Of a stretch of DNA of 64,000 bases, positions 35,041-42,801 are shown one piece after another. Location of the stretch: positions 62,001-126,000 of the forward strand of contig NZ_BSFN01000011.1 of the NCBI RefSeq assembly GCF_027922365.1, given 5' to 3'. Position 1 is the stretch's first letter, and each line of letters starts with the position of its first letter. The notes below the pieces were generated by a model. It was not told the DNA's origin and did no database searches. It saw only the letters and a program-made list of their open reading frames with translations. A program made the position numbers and the translations under genes. This stretch comes from Pseudomonas turukhanskensis (GTDB taxonomy: Bacteria > Pseudomonadota > Gammaproteobacteria > Pseudomonadales > Pseudomonadaceae).

Positions 35041-35940
35041 TTAAACCTGAAAGACCGGCACCGTATGGCACCAACGATCCTTGTACTCGCGGTCGGCGCG
35101 GCCGAAGGAGTAACGCAGGGGTTTGCCCAAGGCGCGGGCGGTGGCCCAGGCATCTTGAGTGTTGATAAAGCTCAGTACGCTGCCGGGGCTGAATTCACGG
35201 TTTTGCGGATCTACCCCGCCGTTGATGTATTCCAGGCTCACCCACTCTGGCGCCTGCACCTGGTAGAGCACCTGAATGGCCACGGGCAGGTCGTTCAGGT
35301 AAATGAGCGAGCCAGTCATAAACTCACGCATCAGGGCGAACACCTCGGCCAGGTGCTCCTTGCCGGTGGCTTCAAAGCCCCAGCGGCGTTGGAACAGATC
35401 GGCGTAGATGCTGGCCTGCTCCTCGGCGGTGAGTTCGAGCATGGGCCGGATCACCCCGCCCGCTTCCTCCAGCAAGCGCTGTTCACGGCGTTGGTTGTAG
35501 CGAAATTTCTTTGAATACTCTTCCGGCACCCGGGCCAGCGCCAGCCCTTCGGGCTGCGCCTTGAGTGTGCTGATGCGCCCGGCATTCAGCTCCGAGACAT
35601 AGCGCATGCGCTGGCGCACCGGCACCTGCGCGCCAGGCGCCACGGGCAGAATTATTTCGGCGTTGCCCAGGTCGAACAGCCCGCGCTTGCCACGGGCCTT
35701 GAGCACGTCCTTGGACAGCGCCAGGTGGTGCCCCCAGCACGGCAGCGCCGCGACCAGCTCACCCTCTGCGAACCAACCCAGATAACGCACAGGGATGGCG
35801 GCCAGACCGGCCAACCGCTCGATCACCTGCGGATGCGTCGCCACGCTGCCGCCAAACCTGGCCCAGGCGGCGGCATAGGCATCGGCCTCGATCGGGGTCC
35901 AGCCGCGTTCGCGCCAGCCCCGCCACACACGGTTGATCAT
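35041..35940 (-). CDS. mig-14: Mig-14 family protein (antimicrobial peptide resistance)
   Basis: A 299-residue protein with a GNAT/FemAB-like acyltransferase character: KKFRYNQRREQRLLEEAGG, DLFQRRWGFEATGKEHLAEV, GSLIYLNDLPVAIQVLYQV and LRYSFGRADREYKDRWCHTV. Mig-14 of Salmonella and of P. aeruginosa contributes to survival of cationic peptides and associates with the inner membrane; the reaction is unknown. Its ATG overlaps the msbA stop (ATGA), linking its expression to LPS export. Confidence 0.9.
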   Translation of the reverse strand: MINRVWRGWRERGWTPIEADAYAAAWARFGGSVATHPQVIERLAGLAAIPVRYLGWFAEGELVAALPCWGHHLALSKDVLKARGKRGLFDLGNAEIILPVAPGAQVPVRQRMRYVSELNAGRISTLKAQPEGLALARVPEEYSKKFRYNQRREQRLLEEAGGVIRPMLELTAEEQASIYADLFQRRWGFEATGKEHLAEVFALMREFMTGSLIYLNDLPVAIQVLYQVQAPEWVSLEYINGGVDPQNREFSPGSVLSFINTQDAWATARALGKPLRYSFGRADREYKDRWCHTVPVFQV

Positions 35941-37727
35941 GCCGGAAGCAGCTCCGCTTCGGCTTCGTCGCCGTCCTTGAATTGCTTGGCGTGCAGGCGT
36001 GAGTAGTAGCCGTTGAGGGCCAGCAGCTCGCTGTGGGTGCCGCGCTCGACAATTTCACCCTGGTCCATCACCAGAATCAGGTCGGCTTTTTCGATGGTGC
36101 TCAGGCGGTGGGCAATCACCAGCGTGGTGCGGCCCTGCATCACTTTGTCCAACGCGCCCTGGATATGCCGCTCGGACTCGGTATCCAGCGCCGAGGTGGC
36201 TTCATCGAGAATCAGCACTGGCGCGTTTTTCAACAGCGCACGGGCAATGGCCAAACGTTGGCGTTGGCCACCGGATAGCAGCACGCCGTTCTCGCCCACC
36301 AGGGTGTCGTAGCCCTCGGGCATCTTCTCGATAAATTCGGCGGCGTAGGCATCTTCGGCAGACTGACGCACCAGCTCGATCGGCGCACCGGCCAGATCGC
36401 CATAGGCGATGTTGTTGGTCACGGTGTCGTTGAACAGGGTGACGTGTTGAGTTACCAGGGCGATATGACGACGCAGGTTGGTCAGGGTAAAGGTTTCAAT
36501 CTCCAGGCCATCGAGGAGAATCTCGCCCTGATCATGGTGGTAAAACCGCGGAATCAGGTTGGCCAGGGTCGACTTGCCGCTACCGGAGCGCCCGACCAGC
36601 GCCACCATCTGCCCCGGTTTGACCACAAAGGAGATGTTGTTGAGCACCACGCGCTCGGTGCCAGGGTACTGAAACGTCAGGTTGCGCACTTCCAGGTGAC
36701 CACTGGCACGCTCGATCTCGATGGTGCCGGTGTCGATTTCCGGCGCTTCGTCGAGTTGCTCGAAAATGCTTTCGGCGCCGGCCAACCCTTTCTGGATGGT
36801 GGCGCTGACTTCCGACAGCTGACGAATTGGCTTGGGCAACAGGCCGGCGGCGGTGATGTAGGCGATCAGCTCACCGGGCGAGGCATCACCGCGAAGATAG
36901 AGCACCAGGTACATCAGAATCGCCATGCCGATGTAGATCACCAACTGCAGACTCGGGGTGTAGATCGACTGGGTGCGCGTCATGCCCAGGCTGCGGTTCA
37001 TGTTGTCTTCGCTGGCGTTCAGGAAGCGCTGCTTTTCGTAGGTCTCGCCGCCGAAACTGCGGACCACGCGGTAGCCCTGGATGGTTTCCGACGCAACGTG
37101 GGTGACGTCGCCCATGGCCACCTGGATCTTCTTGCTCTGGCTGCGGAATTTCTTGCTGGCGCGGGTGACCAGCACCGCGATGATGGGCAGGATGCCCAGC
37201 AGCACCATGGTGAGCTTCCAGTTGCTGTACACCAGGTAACCGAACAGGAACACCACGGTCAGGCCTTCGCGGATTACCACTTTGATGGCGTCAGTGGCGG
37301 CCCCGGTGACCATGGTCACGTTGTAGGTGATGCGCGAAATCAGGTGCCCGGAATTGTTGTTGTCAAAATAACGATTGGGCAGCGTCAGCAGGCTGTTGAA
37401 CAGCGCCACGCGCAGGTCATGCACCAACCCGCGCGAGACTTTGGCCAGGTAGTAGTTGCCCAGAAATGAGCCTATGCCCTGGTAGATCGCAATGAGTACA
37501 ATCAGGATCGGTACGCCAAGCACCAGGGAAATGCCGAAAAACTTGGAGTCTTTGGCCGGGTCCAGCGCATCGAGAAAGTGTTTGAGCATGTCGGCCAGCA
37601 TCGGTTGGCTGGACGCGAAGATCACAAAGCCGACGATACTGATGGCGAACGCCCCCCAGTACGGCAGCACATACTTGAGCAGTCGCAAGTAGATTTTCAG
37701 ACTGGATTGCTCACTGGTTTTGGCCAT
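35937..37727 (-). CDS. msbA: MsbA, lipid A/LPS-core flippase (ABC exporter)
   Basis: A 596-residue half-transporter that flips core-lipid A to the periplasmic face. Six membrane helices fill about residues 15-310, and the nucleotide-binding domain has VALVGRSGSGKSTLANLIPR (Walker A), the signature LLSGGQRQRLAIARALL, and LILDEATSALDTESERHIQG (Walker B, D-loop); the switch His is in LVIAHRLSTI. It begins the minus-strand run msbA, mig-14, dnpA, hldE and is divergent from a small LPS-kinase-like gene. Confidence 0.97.
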   Translation of the reverse strand: MAKTSEQSSLKIYLRLLKYVLPYWGAFAISIVGFVIFASSQPMLADMLKHFLDALDPAKDSKFFGISLVLGVPILIVLIAIYQGIGSFLGNYYLAKVSRGLVHDLRVALFNSLLTLPNRYFDNNNSGHLISRITYNVTMVTGAATDAIKVVIREGLTVVFLFGYLVYSNWKLTMVLLGILPIIAVLVTRASKKFRSQSKKIQVAMGDVTHVASETIQGYRVVRSFGGETYEKQRFLNASEDNMNRSLGMTRTQSIYTPSLQLVIYIGMAILMYLVLYLRGDASPGELIAYITAAGLLPKPIRQLSEVSATIQKGLAGAESIFEQLDEAPEIDTGTIEIERASGHLEVRNLTFQYPGTERVVLNNISFVVKPGQMVALVGRSGSGKSTLANLIPRFYHHDQGEILLDGLEIETFTLTNLRRHIALVTQHVTLFNDTVTNNIAYGDLAGAPIELVRQSAEDAYAAEFIEKMPEGYDTLVGENGVLLSGGQRQRLAIARALLKNAPVLILDEATSALDTESERHIQGALDKVMQGRTTLVIAHRLSTIEKADLILVMDQGEIVERGTHSELLALNGYYSRLHAKQFKDGDEAEAELLPA

Positions 37728-37762
37728 TCGGCACGCCTCATACGACTGGCTTGAGAGAAAAG

Positions 37763-38377
37763 ATGCGGATTGTAGCAGCGAACGAATTACAAGATTGGCT
37801 CAGCCACGGCGAGCTTCTGGAAAAAGACAGTTTCGGCCCCAAAGTGGTGCGCCTGGCCGATGGCCGTCTGCTGAAGATCATGCGCAGCCGGCGCACGCCG
37901 TTGCTGGCACGTCTGCTGCCCTCGGCGCAGCGTTTCAGCCGCAATGCCCAACGCCTGCAACAGGCCGGCATTGCCACTCCGGTGATTGATGAATGCGTCT
38001 GGATTGACCGCGACAAAGCCGTAAGTGCCTGCCTCTATCATCCACTGCCCGGTGAGCCGCTGGACGGTCTGTTCCGCCACGACAAGGCCCGGTTTCTGGC
38101 CTTGCTGCCACAGCTGGGGGCCTATATCCACCAACTGCACCAGCGCGGCATCTACTTTCGCTCACTGCACCTGGGCAATATTTTGCTGACCGGGGACGGC
38201 GACTTCGGCCTGATCGACTTTCTCGATATGCGCTTCAAGCGCGCACCGCTCGGCAAACGTTTGGTGCGGCGCAACTTCGAACACCTGCGCAGCTATTTGC
38301 AGCGGCGCAAAGTGGACGGTTTCCCCTGGGAAGAACTGCTGGCGGCCTATGCGCGCGCCAGCAATGCGTCCAACTGA
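37763..38377 (+). CDS. LPS kinase-like (toluene-tolerance family) protein lacking the catalytic Asp
   Basis: A 204-residue kinase-fold protein corresponding to PA4998, divergent from msbA. The HRD-like loop reads GIYFRSLHLGNILLTG: the Asn of the metal site (N139) and the later LIDF Asp (D152) are there, but the position of the catalytic Asp is Ser134. This suggests a pseudokinase or an altered mechanism. ATG at 37763; a TTG at 37751 is in frame. Its 3' end overlaps the convergent downstream gene by 31 bases. Confidence 0.82.
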   Translation: MRIVAANELQDWLSHGELLEKDSFGPKVVRLADGRLLKIMRSRRTPLLARLLPSAQRFSRNAQRLQQAGIATPVIDECVWIDRDKAVSACLYHPLPGEPLDGLFRHDKARFLALLPQLGAYIHQLHQRGIYFRSLHLGNILLTGDGDFGLIDFLDMRFKRAPLGKRLVRRNFEHLRSYLQRRKVDGFPWEELLAAYARASNASN

Positions 38378-39174
38378 TCGCGGTCCACTTTCGGTATCAG
38401 CCGCTCGGGCAGGCGGCTTTTGCCGGTCAGGTTGTACACCTGAAACTGCGGTTTGATCACCCGCTCAGCCAGCAGCTGAAAGCTCGGCAGAATGTATTCC
38501 TCGAAATCGCCATCAAGGCGGCTGGGCACCGCTTCCTCCTCCCGCTCGTAAAAGCGCCCGGCAGCGGAGCTCAATTCCAGCCCCACCAGAAATACCTGAT
38601 TGAAGCCCAGGTGATAGGCCAACTGGATGGCCCCATAAGGCGCCGTGCGCGCGTTGAAATAGCCCTTGCCCAGGTTACGACTGAAGCCGATACGGTTGGG
38701 TTTTTGCCGCAGCCACGAATAATTGCATTCGATATCGCCATCATCGCGCGACAACCGCGCAAACTGCCGTGGGCTCAGATGACGGTGGGCAGCATCGCAG
38801 CGCCCGGCGCGCTCCAGACGAAACACGGAACGCCCTTCCAACGCATCGGGCACCGTGCCCAACAGGGTTTCGATCACCCGCAGCGACAGCAGCAAATGGC
38901 GCGCGCGCTCTACCGCCTGCAACATCATGGGCAGGCGGTTGCGCACAAAACTGCTGTCGTCACAGAGGTAATAGTCCGGGGCCATGCCGGCGCTGGTGAA
39001 TCGGCAAATGGAGCCATTCACCGCCATCATCGGGTACTGCCCGTACTGTTCCAGCGCGAAGGCCTTGGTGGAAGGCCCGGAGGCGAGGATAAAGACGGGC
39101 CCGGAGCAACTGTTGCGATGCTCGTCGAAACGCTCGAACGGCACCGTTTTATTAGAAAGGTAGAACTCGCCCAT
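38347..39174 (-). CDS. LPS-region protein with MptE-like/sialyltransferase-like fold (predicted glycosyltransferase)
   Basis: A 275-residue protein. The N-terminus GPVFILASGPSTKAFALEQY, followed by MMAVNGSICRF and PDYYLCDDSSFVRNRLPMML, is the pattern of DUF115/MptE-like and GT42-like proteins: a GxGPS loop, then reading of a named object. Later, GKGYFNARTAPYGAIQLAYH and GFNQVFLVGLELSSAAGRFY resemble the sugar-nucleotide end of that fold. Its location in the LPS block suggests a core-modifying transferase; donor and acceptor are unknown. ATG 39174 after AGGGA. A 21-bp palindrome lies 24 bases upstream. Confidence 0.7.
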   Translation of the reverse strand: MGEFYLSNKTVPFERFDEHRNSCSGPVFILASGPSTKAFALEQYGQYPMMAVNGSICRFTSAGMAPDYYLCDDSSFVRNRLPMMLQAVERARHLLLSLRVIETLLGTVPDALEGRSVFRLERAGRCDAAHRHLSPRQFARLSRDDGDIECNYSWLRQKPNRIGFSRNLGKGYFNARTAPYGAIQLAYHLGFNQVFLVGLELSSAAGRFYEREEEAVPSRLDGDFEEYILPSFQLLAERVIKPQFQVYNLTGKSRLPERLIPKVDRDQLDALLARA

Positions 39175-39197
39175 CCAAGGCGTCCCTCGTCATCCTG

Positions 39198-39218
39198 ATG
39201 CATCGACCGTCGATGCAT
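39198..39218. promoter_or_regulatory. 21-bp perfect palindrome upstream of the 38347-39174 gene
   Basis: ATGCATCGAC, one central C, then GTCGATGCAT. No T-run follows on either strand, so an operator is likelier than a terminator. Confidence 0.55.
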
Positions 39219-39323
39219 TCCTGTAGTTTTCGAGGGGCCTTGGCGGCTGCGGTTCAGTCTGTTTTTGCGAACTCGCGATGGATTATGCGACGCCAGGCTC
39301 TGGCATGCGCTGCACACCCACAC

Positions 39324-40430
39324 TCAGCCCTGTCCTAACATCCGCCGGGCCACCCGCTGCAGGTGCTCGGCGTCGGCCTTCTGCCAACCGCCCTTGATGC
39401 AATAGTCATGGGCCAAGTAACGCAGGAAATTGCGCTTCACCCCGGCATCCAGCGGCCAGTTCGGGAAGCTTTTGACCGCGGCCAGCAGCTCGTCTGCCGA
39501 GTCGGCATGCATCACTACACCCGGCACGTTGAAGAAGGCCTGCCCCAGCGTCAGCACCGGCTTGGCCAACAACAGACTTTCCAGGCCGACCGTCGAGTTG
39601 AGGGTGATGACGAACTCGCTCTGCTCGATCAACTGCTGCGTGGCATTGCCGTTGGCGAACAGCAGGCGCTCGTGGGTGCGCTGGTGCAAATCCGGGTACA
39701 CCTCACGGCTGGAGGGATGCTCCTTGAACACCACGGTTTTGCCGGTTTGGGCGGCAATACGCTCACCGAGGGCAAACAGCTCGCGCATGTTGCCAACCCA
39801 GGGCGAGAACAGCCGCACCTGGGTATCACGGTCGTCCTGGAACGGCATGAAAATATAGCTGGGCGGCAGTTCGATGGGCGTGAGATTGGTGTGGCGTGGC
39901 TTGCGCGGAATCAGCACGACGTCGCCGTTTTCGTCATCGGTAGCAGCGGGGTAATTCAGGTAGAAGGCCTGATCACGCGGCACCGAGTTATGAAAGTTGA
40001 CGCCCTTGGCGTCCAGCGTGGTGGTGTCCGGCAGCAGGCCATTCTCAAAAAAGAACGTGCCACATTCCGCTGGCTTCAGCGCGCGCAACAGCTGGCAGTA
40101 GCGGTGCGAGCCGTTCCACATGGCCAGCGTTTTGGGCTGTTCTCGCTTGAGCAGGGCGTGGGCACGCAGCCCCACCCAGGCCAGTTCCAGGCGCAGCAAC
40201 AACCGGTACAGGCCGCCTTGGTACTTATTCTTTACCCGACGCTCCTGGCACTTTTCTTCTACCAAGTGCGCCCAGTCAATGCGCGACAGGATTTGCCCCA
40301 GCTGCCAAGGGCGTGGCCACGGCATCTGTGCGGGCACCACCACTTTGCCGTCAAGTTCGGTCTCATTGAGCAGGCGCTGAAAGTAGATGCTCTGGTGCTT
40401 GGCCAGGGAGAAAAACAGAAAGTTGGTCAT
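39324..40430 (-). CDS. Capsule-synthesis-type (KpsC/KpsS-like) glycosyltransferase
   Basis: A 368-residue predicted GT-B enzyme. Hallmarks of the Capsule_synth family (PF05159, Kdo transferases such as KpsC/KpsS): FFFENGLLPDTTTLDAKGVN, the basic-His loop VVFKEHPSSREVYPD and the donor-site motif FVITLNSTVGLESLLLAKPV followed by LTLGQAFF. Starts at ATG 40430, overlapping the previous stop as ATGA; the longer frame reaching 40499 is antisense noise. It may add Kdo or another acidic sugar to the core; no capsule ABC exporter is nearby. Confidence 0.82.
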   Translation of the reverse strand: MTNFLFFSLAKHQSIYFQRLLNETELDGKVVVPAQMPWPRPWQLGQILSRIDWAHLVEEKCQERRVKNKYQGGLYRLLLRLELAWVGLRAHALLKREQPKTLAMWNGSHRYCQLLRALKPAECGTFFFENGLLPDTTTLDAKGVNFHNSVPRDQAFYLNYPAATDDENGDVVLIPRKPRHTNLTPIELPPSYIFMPFQDDRDTQVRLFSPWVGNMRELFALGERIAAQTGKTVVFKEHPSSREVYPDLHQRTHERLLFANGNATQQLIEQSEFVITLNSTVGLESLLLAKPVLTLGQAFFNVPGVVMHADSADELLAAVKSFPNWPLDAGVKRNFLRYLAHDYCIKGGWQKADAEHLQRVARRMLGQG

Positions 40431-41686
40431 GGTCCATCCGAGCCATTCAAGGGGGCGCATTCGATATCGTCGGGCAGCGGCTGACCGTGCAGCAGGCACT
40501 CCAGCACACGCACGTTCTGCATCAGGCCATGGGAGCCATGGGACAGATGAAACAGGGCAAATGCGCGGGCCGCAGTGACGTGCGCAGGGTAATCGGCAGC
40601 GATGGCAGCAATGCCGTTTTGCAGGCTTGCCAGGGTGTGGATGCGCGGGCCGAAGAAGCGTTCCTGAGCGAAGATATCCTGGTCGCCGCTGAGGTTGACA
40701 TAGAGCACCGGACGCCCGGCCAGGCCTGCCTCGATCACCGCGTTGGACATGATATTGACCACCACCGAGGCCTGCTCAAGGGCCTCGGCCAGCGTGCACT
40801 CGGCCGCCAGCAATTGCACATTGGCCAACTGCCCCGCCGCGGCTTGCCAGTAATTGCCCTGGCTGCGAGGGTGGCGCTTGATCAGCACCTGCCAATCGGC
40901 ATTGGCCGCCGCCCAGTCACGCAACAAGTCATAGGTGCGCTGGTAGCCCGCCTCTTTTTCCTTGTCCGGGCCCACGCCCAGCACCAGCAAACGCTGTTGT
41001 TGGCCATCTGCCGGCGCCAAGTCGTAGGCGCCGTCGATCATATGCGAGCCGGCCAGCACCGCTGTGGAGTCGCCAAAGCGCAGGGTGCGGGCCTGCAAAG
41101 CCTCCAGCGAGCTGCGGCCAAACAGCAGGTAAAAGTCATAGTCATTCATGCCCAGGCGCCGCGAGCGCTCCACCGTCGACGCATGGGCCAGATGCACCAG
41201 CGGCCGACCACGGGCCTGCATGGCCAGACGTAAAAAGGGGGAGTACAGGCTGCCATTGCGGTCGTTGAGCAGCACGCCGGGCTGATGGTGGCTGACCAGC
41301 CATTGCGCGTAGGCGGCATAACCGAAGTAACGCAGCGGCACAGACTGCGGTGGCTGTTGCAGCATGCGCTCGCGGCACACCACCGGCGGCGCTTGCAGCG
41401 CGGTTTCCAGCAGATGATGGCCGCGCTCGCGCAGGGCCTGGATAAACAACTTCTTGCGCGCAAAGGCGATAACTTTGGGGGCCGATTGCAACAGCAGAAA
41501 GTCGCAAGGCTCGGCAACTACCTGGGAGGCCAGGCAACGCCTGGCACGCAGACCAAAGCGCAGGTCCGCCCAGGCCTCGCGGGCGAATCGCACGGCGCTG
41601 CCCAGTACACCGTAGCGCTCGCGCAGCAAGCGCCAACGGTAACGGTCCAGCGCCTGCGCACGTTCAGCCCAGAGCTTGGGAGTCAT
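40427..41686 (-). CDS. Predicted GT-B glycosyltransferase/capsule-type polymerase family
   Basis: A 419-residue protein without an exact family that I can name. Its C-terminal half has a GT-B donor pattern: LLVLGVGPDKEKEAGYQRTY, WQVLIKRHPRSQGNYW and VVNIMSNAVIEAGLAGRPVL with YVNLSGDQDIFAQERFFG, comparable to CDP-glycerol- or Kdo-type transferases and to the neighbour at 39324. N-terminus basic and amphipathic. Four-base overlaps with both neighbours show it belongs to the same operon as the WapH-like gene. Confidence 0.75.
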   Translation of the reverse strand: MTPKLWAERAQALDRYRWRLLRERYGVLGSAVRFAREAWADLRFGLRARRCLASQVVAEPCDFLLLQSAPKVIAFARKKLFIQALRERGHHLLETALQAPPVVCRERMLQQPPQSVPLRYFGYAAYAQWLVSHHQPGVLLNDRNGSLYSPFLRLAMQARGRPLVHLAHASTVERSRRLGMNDYDFYLLFGRSSLEALQARTLRFGDSTAVLAGSHMIDGAYDLAPADGQQQRLLVLGVGPDKEKEAGYQRTYDLLRDWAAANADWQVLIKRHPRSQGNYWQAAAGQLANVQLLAAECTLAEALEQASVVVNIMSNAVIEAGLAGRPVLYVNLSGDQDIFAQERFFGPRIHTLASLQNGIAAIAADYPAHVTAARAFALFHLSHGSHGLMQNVRVLECLLHGQPLPDDIECAPLNGSDGP

Positions 41687-42801
41687 GGTCGCCCGGCCAT
41701 CAGCGGCAAGGCCCAGAACCGCTCGCGCACCGCTTCATCAGTAAAGCGCTCGTGCAAGCGTGCGGCCATGCGCTCGCGGCATTCTGGCAAGCGTTCGAGT
41801 TCGGCGGCTTGGCGGGCCAACTGCCGAGCCAAGCCGCTGGCATCGCCCAAGGGAAACAGCAAGCCCACGCCAGCCACCACCTCGACGCCGCCGCCACAGT
41901 CGGTGCAGATCACCGGCACATCAGCGGCCATGGCTTCGAGCAACACCATGCCAAAGGGCTCGTGATCGGAACTCAGGGCAAAAACATCAAAGGCGCGAAA
42001 ATAACGGCGCCCATGAGCCACCTGGCCCAGAAAGCGCACCTGCCCGGCCACACCCAACTCCTGCGCCAAGGCCTTGAGCGCGCTTTCCAGCTTGCCGCTG
42101 CCCATGATTGCCAACAGGCTGTTGGGCGGCAATTGCGGCAAAGCCTGGGCAAAGCCACGCAGCAGGGTGGCCTGGTCTTTATCCGGGTGCAGGCGCCCGA
42201 CATTGCCCACCACCCAACTGTCCTTGGCCAGGCCAAGCGCCTCGCGGGCCTGTTCACGGTCCAGCAATTCAGCCTGAATGGCCGCCAGATCGACGCGGTT
42301 GTACAAGGTTTCGATACGTTCAGCTGGCCAACCGGGCAACGACTCGCGGATATCGTCGCGCACAGCATCGGACACCCCGAGCAAACTCAGGCGCCGTTTG
42401 AACCAGTTGGCAAACAGAAAGCGGGAACGCCGGCGGTAATCACCGAAGGCATGGTGCACGCCGATCACCGGCAGGTCGGTACCGAGCAACGCCACATACA
42501 CCGGTTTGAAACGGTGGGCGATGCAGAACGCAAAGGAGCGTTGGCGGGCGATTCGCTTGATATCGGCAATGGCAGCCAGCTTCAGGCCGCGTACATCGGC
42601 GCTGTGGTAGCCGAGAAAAATCACCTCATCGGAACCCGAGCCCGCCTCTACAGCGGCGCTCGGTTCACCGGTCAGATAAACCGTGGTGACTTTGTACGGC
42701 GTGCCAACAAACAGGCTGGCGTACTGACGGGCACAGTCCAGAAACGGCCCGTCATAACCATGGCAGAACTGCAGAACACGCAGTTCAGTTGAGTGCGTCA
42801 T
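41683..42801 (-). CDS. wapH: GT4-family LPS core glycosyltransferase (WapH-like)
   Basis: A 372-residue GT-B enzyme. Motifs: VLQFCHGYDGPFLDCARQY, WVVGNVGRLHPDKDQATLLR (nucleotide-sugar domain entry), IMGSGKLESALKAL, DVFALSSDHEPFGMVLLEAM (catalytic EX7E-like region) and ADVPVICTDCGGGVEVVAGV. It corresponds in order and type to PA5004 (wapH), which helps build the outer core. ATG 42801 was chosen; it overlaps the carbamoyltransferase by 17 bases. The N-terminal extension to 42813 is possible but unneeded. Confidence 0.83.
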   Translation of the reverse strand: MTHSTELRVLQFCHGYDGPFLDCARQYASLFVGTPYKVTTVYLTGEPSAAVEAGSGSDEVIFLGYHSADVRGLKLAAIADIKRIARQRSFAFCIAHRFKPVYVALLGTDLPVIGVHHAFGDYRRRSRFLFANWFKRRLSLLGVSDAVRDDIRESLPGWPAERIETLYNRVDLAAIQAELLDREQAREALGLAKDSWVVGNVGRLHPDKDQATLLRGFAQALPQLPPNSLLAIMGSGKLESALKALAQELGVAGQVRFLGQVAHGRRYFRAFDVFALSSDHEPFGMVLLEAMAADVPVICTDCGGGVEVVAGVGLLFPLGDASGLARQLARQAAELERLPECRERMAARLHERFTDEAVRERFWALPLMAGRP

